Shown: positions 6,780 through 14,334, numbered from the stretch's first letter. The stretch: 15,199 nt of DNA from JAJUJL01 sp041736465 (GCA_041736465.1 JBGSTO010000607.1:1-15199), one strand, 5' to 3'. Program-made: numbers and translations. The notes: generated by a model from the letters alone, not told the origin.

Positions 6780-7520
6780 TTAATTTGATTTAGGACGAGG
6801 CCCTAAAATCGCCTGCCCGACTCTGACAAAGGTTGCCCCTTCCGGAATCGCTGCTTCGAAATCCAGGCTCATGCCCATGGATAACTGCGACCAATCAGCC
6901 TGCGGGAATTGTTCCGCAAGTCGAGAGCGATACTCCTGCAGGCGATGGTAATACGGCTGCGACTGCTCTGCCTGTAAGAAATAAGGCGCTATCGTCATTA
7001 ATCCATGCAATTCTAGATATGGCAATTTTAATATCTGATCAACTTCAACCAACAGTGGTTCCCAGTGAGCGTCTGTCCAGGCAGTAAAACCAGACTTACT
7101 TTCTTCTCCTGAAACATTCAACTCTAACAGCACAGGCAACCGCCTGCCAATTTCGGCGCATAACCGGTCAAGCTTGTTTGCCAATCGCAGGCTGTCCAGC
7201 GAGTGCAAGTATGTGTAGTTCTCACATACCATTTTAGCCTTACGGCTTTGTACGTGACCGATCATGTGCCATTCTACACCAGAATGACCGCTCAGCGCTG
7301 AAATCTTTTGAACTCCTTCTTCAGGATAGTTCTCTCCCAACCTAGACGCCCCAGCAGCAATGGCAGACTCGATCACAGCCAGCGGCTGCCCTTTGGTTAC
7401 CACCACCAGGCGAACATCTTCAGCCCGGCGATTGGCTTTTGCTGCTGCGGCTGAAATACGGTCGAGCACGCGCAGGTAATTCTCGCGGATAACAGCCTGG
7501 TCCACCATTGCATCCATCAT
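6780..7520 (-). CDS. yggS: YggS family pyridoxal-phosphate homeostasis protein (YlmE-like)
   Basis: A 246-residue single-domain TIM barrel of the PLP-binding protein family (PLPBP/YggS). VVVTKGQP holds the expected PLP lysine (Lys43). Further family blocks are LGENYPEEGVQKI, WHMIGHVQSRKAK, LLELNVSGEESKSGF, LHGLMTIAPY and the phosphate-binding C-terminal LSMGMSLDFEAAI...RVGQAILGPR. Members have no known catalytic reaction; they keep pyridoxal 5'-phosphate and amino/keto-acid pools in balance. The gene lies between pgeF and yggT, the usual neighbours. ATG 7520 is given as start, but three Met codons occur in the first five residues (7520, 7517, 7508) and no good Shine-Dalgarno marks one of them, so the N-terminus may be four residues shorter. 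Confidence 0.93.
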   Translation of the reverse strand: MMDAMVDQAVIRENYLRVLDRISAAAAKANRRAEDVRLVVVTKGQPLAVIESAIAAGASRLGENYPEEGVQKISALSGHSGVEWHMIGHVQSRKAKMVCENYTYLHSLDSLRLANKLDRLCAEIGRRLPVLLELNVSGEESKSGFTAWTDAHWEPLLVEVDQILKLPYLELHGLMTIAPYFLQAEQSQPYYHRLQEYRSRLAEQFPQADWSQLSMGMSLDFEAAIPEGATFVRVGQAILGPRPKSN

Positions 7521-7553
7521 AGGAGCCTATGAATTTTATTAGTTATGCTCCAA

Positions 7554-7577
7554 GGTGATCACCCTAAGGTGACCACC
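7554..7577 (-). other. Hairpin containing the pgeF stop codon
   Basis: On the minus strand GGTGGTCACC (7577-7568) and GGTGATCACC (7563-7554) are separated by the tetraloop TTAG and can pair along all ten positions, with one G-U wobble. The pgeF stop codon (7561-7559) lies inside the 3' arm. No T-run follows, so it is not a standard intrinsic terminator. The 3' arm is itself a perfect 10-bp palindrome. An intercistronic stability or attenuation element is possible. Confidence 0.5.
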
Positions 7578-8356
7578 ACGCCAAATCGCCCGGTTTTACC
7601 CTGTTCATGCCGGTGCGAGTACCAATCCTGCACCTGGCAGGCGGTGCAAATCCCTGACACCTGGATGTGCTCGACGCCAGCCTGCTCCAATGCAATCTGA
7701 TTTGCGCGCCATAGGTCCAGGTACGCTTTGCCATTGGGTGACTCTCCATTACGCGGTCGAAGCAGACCTGGGGCATCAGCACCGAAGCTGTCTTTCACCT
7801 GGTCGATGACATCCTGCCCAACCTCATAATGATCCGGACCGATCGACGGGCCGATAACGGCGCGCAGATCGGGTGCATAAGACCCATATTGTGCAGTCAT
7901 CGTATGGACTGCAGCCTGAACTACCCGTTTAACCGTGCCCTGCCACCCGGCATGCACGATGCCGGCAACTCTTTTGACAGGATCCGCCAACAATACCGGG
8001 ACGCAATCAGCAAACCTCATCATTAAAGTCACACCGGGTCGATTGGTCAAAATGGCATCTGCCCTGGCATGCATCTCATCTCGCGGCCGCGGAGCATCAG
8101 TGCAAACCACCTCGGTGCCATGTACCTGCCAAACATCATAAATGCTCTGCTCTGAGAGTTCCAAAGCCTGGAGGATCAGCTCTTTGTTGCGCCGCACGTG
8201 CTGCGGATTATCTCCAACCGTACCGCCCACATTCAGCGCTGCCCAGGGCGATTGGCTGACACCTCCATGCCGGGTAAATACGGCGCTGCGCACGCCGGCT
8301 TCCGCCAACAAATCAAATGTCAGGTAGCGCAGCGCTTCAATCTGCTGGAAGTGCAT
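7559..8356 (-). CDS. pgeF: Peptidoglycan editing factor PgeF / purine nucleosidase-like (YlmD, YfiH, 'laccase domain')
   Basis: A 265-residue protein of the YlmD/YfiH multicopper-polyphenol-oxidase-like family (pfam02578). Metal and active-site blocks are visible: QVHGTEVV (His79), RFADCVPVLLADP (Cys118) and VAGIVHAGWQGTVKRV (His135), followed by GPSIGPDHYEVG and DLWRANQIALEQAGV, and a C-terminal C-T-A-C and YSHRHEQGKTGR. E. coli PgeF removes wrongly incorporated L-Ser from peptidoglycan precursors, and relatives have been reported to act on purine nucleosides; older 'laccase' names are doubtful. The start (ATG 8356) overlaps the end of the glutaredoxin-DUF2085 gene by 20 nt, and yggS follows 38 nt after the stop. 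Overlap with the redox operon suggests co-expression with ccdA and tlpA, which is not its usual setting. Confidence 0.93.
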   Translation of the reverse strand: MHFQQIEALRYLTFDLLAEAGVRSAVFTRHGGVSQSPWAALNVGGTVGDNPQHVRRNKELILQALELSEQSIYDVWQVHGTEVVCTDAPRPRDEMHARADAILTNRPGVTLMMRFADCVPVLLADPVKRVAGIVHAGWQGTVKRVVQAAVHTMTAQYGSYAPDLRAVIGPSIGPDHYEVGQDVIDQVKDSFGADAPGLLRPRNGESPNGKAYLDLWRANQIALEQAGVEHIQVSGICTACQVQDWYSHRHEQGKTGRFGVVVTLG

Positions 8357-9338
8357 TTGCAGACGTCCGTTGGGCGCGCTTAAGCCTGGAGGCCATTACC
8401 TGGCGCGTATCCGCCATAGTTTCTTCCACCATTGGATAGCCAAACCAGGCTGTCGTCAATCCGAACAGCCCACCCGTGAGCGCGCGGAGAAAAGGTGTGC
8501 TCTCGCGGTACTGCAGAAGATTCAAGGGCGGCTGGCTGATCAGCTGTGATAGACCATCCCAGGCGATGGGCAGTATCCCGAAGACAATCCAAAGATACCA
8601 GGGCAGTGCGGGCAGGCGCCGCCCAGTAGCTGCAAACAGCAGGCCAAACAGAAGAATGGCCCCGTAGATTGCCACGTCTCTCTGGCAAAGCGCGATCTTA
8701 TAACCCACCTGTGCATTGCCAACAAAGTTCCTGGCATCCAGCAACGCCTGTGGAGTAGACTGCTCACTCAAGCCGGTCGCCTGTCCGAATGTTGACAGCT
8801 CTGCCACACCTGCCTGAGCGCGCGGATATGCAGTTTGTTCTCCAAAAATGTAAAATGATCGAAAACCTAACTGGTGACATACAGCACCGTAGCCGCGGTA
8901 AATCCAGCTTGCTGGTGTTTCTGCTCCCGCTTTCATCAGTAAAGGCGCCAGGAAGGGCAAACCCAGATATAGGATAACCAGCAGGTTGAAGAAGCTCATA
9001 TAGTGTCGGGACATCCAGTACGTGAACCCATCAGACCGCGTCCATGTAACCTTTCCCATATACGCCGGGTCACTCAATCGATCGATGGATGTCTGCCGGT
9101 CGCGAGCGGCAGACATCGTGAGCTGCAGTTCCTGGCGAGTAATCGGCGCTTTCAGGGTATAGGGGCCGATTTCTATCACCGGAACTTCAAATCCATACTT
9201 CCGGCGCAGTTCCAGTGTACTGTCCACATCGATCACGTTCAGACTGTAGGAGTACTCATCTCGAAGGCTGTTAAGGTCTTCAAGGGTCTGCTCGCAAAGG
9301 TGGCAATCGCTGCGGCTGTAAAGGGTGACTGCGATCAT
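8337..9338 (-). CDS. Glutaredoxin-like domain fused to DUF2085 membrane domain
   Basis: A 333-residue fusion. Residues 1-76 are a glutaredoxin-like thioredoxin fold of the DUF836/pfam05768 type, with the redox pair C-H-L-C (Cys12, Cys15) in YSRSDCHLCEQTLEDL and the cis-Pro loop GFEVPVIEI. Residues about 110-305 are a DUF2085 membrane domain with four or five hydrophobic segments and its hallmarks CHQLGFRSF (Cys154, His155, Arg160), ALCQRDVAIYG (Cys218, Arg220) and AWDGLSQ (Asp261). DUF2085 has no established function; its conserved cysteines and this fusion suggest membrane-linked thiol chemistry, possibly metal handling. The start codon overlaps the stop of the TlpA-like gene (ATGA 9335-9338), and the 3' end overlaps pgeF. 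The glutaredoxin part has no signal peptide, so it should face the cytoplasm. Confidence 0.88.
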   Translation of the reverse strand: MIAVTLYSRSDCHLCEQTLEDLNSLRDEYSYSLNVIDVDSTLELRRKYGFEVPVIEIGPYTLKAPITRQELQLTMSAARDRQTSIDRLSDPAYMGKVTWTRSDGFTYWMSRHYMSFFNLLVILYLGLPFLAPLLMKAGAETPASWIYRGYGAVCHQLGFRSFYIFGEQTAYPRAQAGVAELSTFGQATGLSEQSTPQALLDARNFVGNAQVGYKIALCQRDVAIYGAILLFGLLFAATGRRLPALPWYLWIVFGILPIAWDGLSQLISQPPLNLLQYRESTPFLRALTGGLFGLTTAWFGYPMVEETMADTRQVMASRLKRAQRTSANALPAD

Positions 9339-9904
9339 TTCCCCACGCCTACCTCAACCAGATAATCTTCCAGTTGGGCCTCATGCAGTATGCCGATATG
9401 CTGAACGCGGATAATTCCCTCGGCATCTAGCAGATACGAAGTGGGATAGCCGCGCAGCTGGTATAGGCTTTGAACATTCCCACCCGGATCAAGCAGCACA
9501 TCAAATGTAATCCCGATATCTTTTGCAAAGCGCTCCACAATCCGCTTTTCCTCATCCGCGTTCACAGCCAGTACCAGAAAATCGCCTTCGTTTAGCTCAT
9601 AGATCTTTTGCAGGTCGGGCATCTCCAGGCGGCAGGGTCCACACCAGGTAGCCCAAAAATTTATCAGCACCGGTTTACCCCGCAGTTCGCTCAATGCGAT
9701 CGCCTCCCCAGACAGGTTCTGCAGCTCGAAATCTGGCGCATGAGCGCCAACCTTTGGGGCAGGATCCTGGACGAGCCAGGGAAGATTAACGGAGGTAAGC
9801 AATTGCGAACCACCGATTCCAAATAAGACCAGCACTCCAATGCCTGCGCCAACCAGCATACCCGCTGCAATCACCAAAAGAATGCTTGCCCGATTAGAGG
9901 TCAT
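9335..9904 (-). CDS. Membrane-anchored TlpA/ResA-like thiol-disulfide oxidoreductase
   Basis: A 189-residue protein with an uncleaved-looking N-terminal anchor (about residues 8-30, ILLVIAAGMLVGAGIGVLVL) and an exported thioredoxin-like domain from about residue 52. The domain starts GAHAPDFELQNLSG, then has FWATWCGPCRLEMPDL with the catalytic pair Cys88/Cys91, and the cis-Pro loop RGYPTSYLLD. This is the AhpC/TSA-Redoxin layout of ResA, TlpA and CcmG-type proteins, which reduce or repair thiols outside the membrane, classically apocytochrome c haem-binding cysteines. CcdA, the membrane electron donor for such proteins, is encoded 6 nt upstream, so the pair forms a working unit. Which substrates are reduced is not visible: no cytochrome c assembly genes are in the window. 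Confidence 0.92.
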   Translation of the reverse strand: MTSNRASILLVIAAGMLVGAGIGVLVLFGIGGSQLLTSVNLPWLVQDPAPKVGAHAPDFELQNLSGEAIALSELRGKPVLINFWATWCGPCRLEMPDLQKIYELNEGDFLVLAVNADEEKRIVERFAKDIGITFDVLLDPGGNVQSLYQLRGYPTSYLLDAEGIIRVQHIGILHEAQLEDYLVEVGVGK

Positions 9905-9910
9905 TGACGC

Positions 9911-10651
9911 TCACAGCCCGAGATCGATAAACGGAGCAAACCTTGCCAGCGTCTGGAATGTGCCCAGGAACAACATAACACCGACAATTACCAAAATCAC
10001 ACCCATGACAATTTCGGTATAGCGCATCACCTTTCCGTATCGTCTCAACAGCGTGGTCACCCAACCGATTCCCAATGCTGCCAGCAAAAACGGGATCGCC
10101 AGACCGGCAGAATAGGCGGATAAAAGGCCAAATCCTTGTGTAAGCGAGCCGCCATTCAATGCCAGGGTGAGGATCGCTCCCAACACAGGTCCAACGCAGG
10201 GCGACCAGCCTGCGGAAAAGAATACGCCCATCAAGGCCGACGCCAGGTATCCACGACTGCGGTCAGGTGTGTTGTGCGCGCGCAGATCGTACTCAAGCCA
10301 GGGGATGCGCAGAATTCCGATCATGTGCAGACCAAAGAATACGACGATGATGCCGCCGATCTTGGAGATCCAATCGCTCAAATCAAACAACAGGCTTCCC
10401 AGCGCAGAAGCTGCCAGTCCCAACCCAATGAACACAAAACTGAATCCAAGCACAAATGCGAGACCGTGTGAAAGCGTAAGCCACCGGTTAGGCAGCACTA
10501 CACTACCGGAAGCTCCAACGGTTGCAGCCGCTGCCGAACGCCCGCCAAGGTAGCCGATATATGCCGGTACAAGCGATAGCACACATGGAGAGAGAAAAGA
10601 AGCCAGCCCAGCCAGAAAAGCCAGGCCCAGGGTCACGTTTGCAGCTGTCAT
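9911..10651 (-). CDS. ccdA: CcdA-type cytochrome c biogenesis / thiol-reducing membrane protein
   Basis: A 246-residue, six-segment membrane protein of the CcdA/DsbD-core family. The two conserved membrane cysteines are in FLSPCVLSLVPAYIGYLGG (Cys23) and FSAGWSPCVGPVLGAILTLA (Cys152), which exchange electrons between cytoplasmic thioredoxin and exported thioredoxin-like proteins. The length is normal for the family. It is the first gene of the tight minus-strand unit; the TlpA-like gene starts 6 nt after its stop. An AAGGAG is found 12 nt upstream of ATG 10651, a longer spacing than ideal but the only strong Shine-Dalgarno in the region. Confidence 0.94.
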   Translation of the reverse strand: MTAANVTLGLAFLAGLASFLSPCVLSLVPAYIGYLGGRSAAAATVGASGSVVLPNRWLTLSHGLAFVLGFSFVFIGLGLAASALGSLLFDLSDWISKIGGIIVVFFGLHMIGILRIPWLEYDLRAHNTPDRSRGYLASALMGVFFSAGWSPCVGPVLGAILTLALNGGSLTQGFGLLSAYSAGLAIPFLLAALGIGWVTTLLRRYGKVMRYTEIVMGVILVIVGVMLFLGTFQTLARFAPFIDLGL

Positions 10652-10732
10652 TGATACGTGGTTCTCCTTAACACATTACGGTCTGCGAGTCTGATGATTA
10701 GATGCCAGAAATCGCAACTGGTTGCAAAGCGA
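10652..10732 (-). promoter_or_regulatory. Intergenic region upstream of ccdA with a weak candidate promoter
   Basis: On the minus strand TCTAAT (10702-10697, five of six -10 matches) lies 19 nt from TTGCAA (10727-10722). The spacing is long, so this is only a candidate. AAGGAG (10669-10664) is the likely ccdA ribosome binding site. The short inverted repeat AATCGC/GCGATT (10710-10715 and 10729-10734) just after the L,D-transpeptidase stop lacks a T-run. Confidence 0.3.
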
Positions 10733-11833
10733 TTATCCCTCGAGCACCGTGATCTTGGTCGGAGGGGATTTGGTATCCTTGGAGTACAGATCACCGGGAT
10801 CATACAACACGTGCGGGCTGGTCCAGCGAAAGATCCATTTGGCATCTTCGGGCATTGCATTGATACAGCCATGCGACATCAGCTCGCCGCCAAAGTTATT
10901 ATGCCAGAAAGTAGAGTGGATGGCGACACCGTTTCCTGTAAATAACGTTGTCCACCCGATACCAGGCAGGTCGTAGCCGGCGCCGGTCGTTCCACCGGAC
11001 ATATGGGCAGACACCTGCTTGCGCCAGATGCTCATCGTGCCGGTGGGCGTGGATGAATGTCCCAAATACTCGCCCTCTGGGTCGAACTTTTTCCCAGCCG
11101 AGATCCTGCAGTAGAAAACCTCACTCTTTCCCTCAAAGCAGGAGAGCGTCTGGTATCGCTCTTCGACATTTATCACCACGCGCTTGTCTTCTACTTCCGG
11201 ACGTATTGGGGCAACCTCTTCCTGGGTCAGCGGGCGGAAAGCATATGCTGGCGCCCAAATCAGGTCGCCGTAACCAAAGCGTTCATTCACACGATACCAG
11301 GTCTGCCCCGAGTCATCTACTCGAATGCGATCAACCCACAATATTTGGCTGTAGTACAAACGCAATGGCAAGCCGGCTTCTACCCTGGCCTTAAAACCAG
11401 GGCTGACCGGCTTTCCATCCAGGAGAATATCCACAAAGGGAACCGTGACCTCTGTCCACATTCCGGCTCCCAGGCTGGTCTCTGGAAGCTGGTTGACAGA
11501 TTGGTTGGGGATGTTGTGCACCTGCTGGAGTTCTGGAGCCCAAATATATCCCTGGGGAGTCTCTACGAAACGTTGGCGGTAGCGATAGGGGTTGCGGCCG
11601 ACGATCTCTCGCAGCCAGGGCAGCACCGTATCATCATAAACTACACCAACAGTCTGTGCATCGACATCCGGTTTTGACTTGAGTTCAACTTTAGCAAAGG
11701 CGCGGCCCAGGCGCTCGGATGTGGGAAACTCGGGGGTCTGCAGCACCCGGCTCAAGGGACGCATCCCCAGGCTGCTTAATCCCAGGGCAGCAATTTTTAG
11801 AAAACTACGACGTGAGGTTGGACGTTTGTTCAT
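10733..11833 (-). CDS. Tat-exported L,D-transpeptidase (YkuD domain)
   Basis: A 366-residue protein from ATG 11833. The N-terminus MNKRPTSRRSFLKIAALGL is a twin-arginine signal followed by a hydrophobic stretch, so export in a folded state by the Tat system is predicted. Residues about 50-210 look like one or two SH3-like wall-binding modules (repeating V-Y-D...Y-I-W-A-P patterns). The C-terminal YkuD domain ends with IHSTFW (His306) and the catalytic MSHGCINAM (His321, Cys323), which form 3-3 cross-links in peptidoglycan or attach proteins to it. An in-frame upstream ATG at 11863 would put ten residues before the Tat motif; 11833 is preferred because it gives the usual signal length. It stands 81 nt upstream of ccdA on the same strand and may be a separate transcript. 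Confidence 0.92.
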   Translation of the reverse strand: MNKRPTSRRSFLKIAALGLSSLGMRPLSRVLQTPEFPTSERLGRAFAKVELKSKPDVDAQTVGVVYDDTVLPWLREIVGRNPYRYRQRFVETPQGYIWAPELQQVHNIPNQSVNQLPETSLGAGMWTEVTVPFVDILLDGKPVSPGFKARVEAGLPLRLYYSQILWVDRIRVDDSGQTWYRVNERFGYGDLIWAPAYAFRPLTQEEVAPIRPEVEDKRVVINVEERYQTLSCFEGKSEVFYCRISAGKKFDPEGEYLGHSSTPTGTMSIWRKQVSAHMSGGTTGAGYDLPGIGWTTLFTGNGVAIHSTFWHNNFGGELMSHGCINAMPEDAKWIFRWTSPHVLYDPGDLYSKDTKSPPTKITVLEG

Positions 11834-11947
11834 TGTTATTGCCAGGATTGTACCTGAAAGCAATTAAAATAAAGTGAGAACGGGTAGAACCCTGATATTG
11901 AGTTTACCATGCCATCTCGGTCGGCAGCGTCATTGGCGCCCGGCGTT
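11834..11947 (-). promoter_or_regulatory. Intergenic region upstream of the L,D-transpeptidase gene
   Basis: The only promoter-like element is TACAAT (11852-11847, minus strand), 13 nt before ATG 11833, which would give a leader of about 6 nt. A convincing -35 at 17 nt is not seen (ACTTTA). A small perfect inverted repeat GGGT-TCT-ACCC lies at 11892-11882. No strong terminator for the aldolase unit was found. Confidence 0.3.
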
Positions 11948-12586
11948 TTAAGGAACCAGGCCAATCCCAGAGGAAGAAAACTCATCAATCGTCTGATCCG
12001 AGAGTGGGTGTCGAGCGAAATCCTGGAGAACTGCAAAGGGCAGTGTCAGGTCATGCGCGCCAGCGAGGTGAGCAGCCACTGCTTCTTGTGGGGATTTCAG
12101 GCTGGCTGCCACGATTTTAACCTCGCTGCCTTTCAGCACCGCAGAGATTTCGCTGGTCAGGCTAATTCCATCGCCTAACAGTCGCGTCGCCCGATTCACG
12201 TACACCGCCACGTACCTTGCCCCCGCACACTGCGCAGCCATCGCCTGTGCTGCGCTGTACACCGCGGTCAAACAGCAAGAATATTTGGAGCTGTTGCGCG
12301 CTAAAAATCTTAAGCCAGCCTCATGAGGTGCGACCTTTAGCACCAACGCATCTCCAACAATGCCTTGCGCAATCTCTGCCTCGGCCTCCATGTCGTTCAA
12401 TGAACCGGCAGTTAGCTGGTAAAACAAGCAAGGAAAACCCAATGCACTTAAATTGGCCAACGCCTCAGCTGCCGGCAGCCCTGATTGGCGCAGCAATACT
12501 GGATTGGTCGTCAAGCCGTGGACCCACCCCATACCCCTAGCAGCTTGCGCCTCGTCCAGATTAGCGGAATCGAGGAATATTGTCAC
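11948..12586 (-). CDS. Fructose-6-phosphate aldolase-type transaldolase family protein
   Basis: A 212-residue, short class I (TalC/FSA-type) transaldolase-family barrel. Visible active-site positions match E. coli FSA closely: Asp6 in FLDSAN, Thr26-Thr-Asn28 in GLTTNPV, Gln57 in FYQLTA, Schiff-base Lys84 in VLKVAP, Thr107 in LTAVYSAAQ, and Tyr129 in VAVYVNR, then AASLKSPQEAV and LTLPFAVLQ. From studies of FSA and transaldolase B, Gln and Tyr at these two positions go with aldolase chemistry (fructose 6-phosphate to dihydroxyacetone plus glyceraldehyde 3-phosphate), whereas Glu and Phe go with transaldolase. Aldolase activity is thus inferred but not proved. The start is GTG 12586 and overlaps the ptsI stop (GTGA, 12583-12586), indicating coupling to enzyme I. 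Confidence 0.87.
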   Translation of the reverse strand: MTIFLDSANLDEAQAARGMGWVHGLTTNPVLLRQSGLPAAEALANLSALGFPCLFYQLTAGSLNDMEAEAEIAQGIVGDALVLKVAPHEAGLRFLARNSSKYSCCLTAVYSAAQAMAAQCAGARYVAVYVNRATRLLGDGISLTSEISAVLKGSEVKIVAASLKSPQEAVAAHLAGAHDLTLPFAVLQDFARHPLSDQTIDEFSSSGIGLVP

Positions 12587-14334
12587 GGCTGCAAGCGCTC
12601 CAACACGTCCTGCATATACTCTTCGATTTGACGGGCGGTGGTCATCGATAAGCAGTTTTGGGTAATGCGTTGTGCCTGGCTTTCATCGAAACGAGCGATG
12701 ATCGATTTTGCCTCTGGTATTGCCCTGGGATTCATACTGAATTCGTCCAACCCCATGCCTAATAAAATTGGAATCGCTTTGGGCATTCCGGCCAGCTCAC
12801 CGCACATACCCACCCATTTCCCGTTCTTGTGTGCAGTTTCTATAGTTTGATGAATCAATCGCAAGACTCCAGGGTGCAGTGGTTGATACAAATGTTGAAC
12901 TTTAGAGTTTCCACGATCCACTGCCAGAGCATACTGCGTCAAGTCATTTGTCCCGAGACTGAAGAAGTCGGAAACCTTTGCCAACAGTTCCACAGAAACA
13001 GCTGCAGCCGGCGTTTCAACCATCATCCCGACCGGTACGCTCTCGGCAAACGGCAAGCCCTGGCGCCTCAAATCTTCCGTCACCTGCTGCACCACCTGCC
13101 GGGCATGCGACATCTCGTCATAATCGTTCACCATCGGAAACATAATGCGAATATTATGCCCGGCCCCGGCGCGCAGGATTGCGCGTATTTGAGTTTTGAA
13201 CAAGCTAATCTCATCCAGAGAGATACGGATGGCCCGCCAACCGAGGAACGGGTTCATCTCCCTGGGAAACGGAATGTAAGCAGGAGGTTTATCGCCGCCG
13301 ACGTCGAGTGTCCGGACGATGACGGGTCGCCCATGCATGGTTTCGAAGATGCTCTTATAAATCTGGATTTGCTTCTCTTCAGCCGGGGGTGTATGCTCGT
13401 CCAGATAAAGAAATTCTGTGCGCAGCAGTCCGATCCCTTCGGCTCCATTGGAAATCGCATCCAGTGTCGACTGCAAGTCGCCGACATTAGCTGCCACCTC
13501 TACCCTGCGCCCACTTGCCGTACGGGCATCGTGGTGGGCGCTCTCAGCAAGCAAATCCATCCGTTCCCGCTCTCTACGTCTGCGCGCCAACAGCGCATCT
13601 TTCGTAGAGAAATCCGGACGAATAAAGAGCAGTCCCCTATATCCATCCAACGCCAGTTCCACACCCGGTTGGACATCCGCCAGCAGTCGCTCACCCATCC
13701 CAACCACAGCAGGCAGCCCCAGGGTTCGAGCCAAAATGGCGCTGTGCGATGTCACCCCACCCTGGGCAGTACAAAAACCCAAAACCATCGCCGGATTCAG
13801 GTTCGCCGTATCAGAAGGAGTCAAATCATCTGCAACCACGATCACCGGTGTTTCCAGTTGTTCCAACGCAGATACTGGCCAGCCCATGAGTATACGAAGC
13901 AGCCGTCGGCCGATATCGAGCACATCCGCTGCTCGCGCGGCGAACATCTCATCATCCATTCCCGCCAGCATGGCTGCCAATGCTTCGGATGCAGCGAGAA
14001 TCGCGGCTTCGACAATCAACCCTCGCTCAATTTCTTGTTCCACTCGGGACTCAAACAGAGGGTCTTGTAGAATTTCCTGATGCGCGATAAAGATCAAAGC
14101 TTCTTGATCTGCGCCGCGCGCGGCCATTTTCTCCCCCAGCTGGTGAAGTTCGCGCAATGCCTGGTTGCGAGCGGTCAGAAAACGCTCCCACTCCTCGACA
14201 TGGCTCTCAATTGGGCGCTCAGGGATATTCAGATCTGGCGCCGAGAATATATACGCTGGCCCCAACGCGATTCCGCCGCTGGCGGCGATGCCTTCAAGCC
14301 GGTATTCTGCACCATCTCTAGGCTGATTCACCAA
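12583..14334 (-). CDS. ptsI: PTS enzyme I (phosphoenolpyruvate-protein phosphotransferase)
   Basis: About 583 residues, the normal size for enzyme I. It begins YRLEGIAASGGIALGPAYIF. The phosphohistidine domain has GGVTSHSAILARTLGLPAVVG (His197 takes phosphate from PEP). The PEP-binding barrel shows IGLLRTEFLYLD, RTLDVGGDKP, GMMVETPAAA, SLGTNDLTQYALAVDR and VGMCGELAGMP (Cys511, the acid/base), ending GLDEFSMNP. All catalytic residues seem intact. Enzyme I transfers phosphate from PEP to HPr in the cytoplasm. The gene begins within the end of ptsH (17-nt overlap), and its stop overlaps the aldolase start. The start is either TTG 14334 or the next codon, GTG 14331; no in-frame ATG is close. Confidence 0.96.
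   Translation of the reverse strand: MVNQPRDGAEYRLEGIAASGGIALGPAYIFSAPDLNIPERPIESHVEEWERFLTARNQALRELHQLGEKMAARGADQEALIFIAHQEILQDPLFESRVEQEIERGLIVEAAILAASEALAAMLAGMDDEMFAARAADVLDIGRRLLRILMGWPVSALEQLETPVIVVADDLTPSDTANLNPAMVLGFCTAQGGVTSHSAILARTLGLPAVVGMGERLLADVQPGVELALDGYRGLLFIRPDFSTKDALLARRRRERERMDLLAESAHHDARTASGRRVEVAANVGDLQSTLDAISNGAEGIGLLRTEFLYLDEHTPPAEEKQIQIYKSIFETMHGRPVIVRTLDVGGDKPPAYIPFPREMNPFLGWRAIRISLDEISLFKTQIRAILRAGAGHNIRIMFPMVNDYDEMSHARQVVQQVTEDLRRQGLPFAESVPVGMMVETPAAAVSVELLAKVSDFFSLGTNDLTQYALAVDRGNSKVQHLYQPLHPGVLRLIHQTIETAHKNGKWVGMCGELAGMPKAIPILLGMGLDEFSMNPRAIPEAKSIIARFDESQAQRITQNCLSMTTARQIEEYMQDVLERLQP

Noticed and set aside
10710..10734. Inverted repeat AATCGC/GCGATT after the L,D-transpeptidase gene as a terminator
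   Set aside because: The stem is 6 bp with a 13-nt loop and is followed by TTTCTGG, not a T-run; too weak to call.
11882..11892. GGGT-AGA-ACCC hairpin between the L,D-transpeptidase and aldolase genes as a terminator
   Set aside because: Only 4 bp with a 3-nt loop. The T-rich stretch on the minus strand begins about 8 nt later, too far for an intrinsic terminator.
12829..14070. Long open frame on the plus strand (413 codons) opposite ptsI
   Set aside because: It is rich in Arg, His, Gln and Ser with no recognisable domain and lies wholly antisense to enzyme I, whose motifs are intact. It is a codon-bias shadow.
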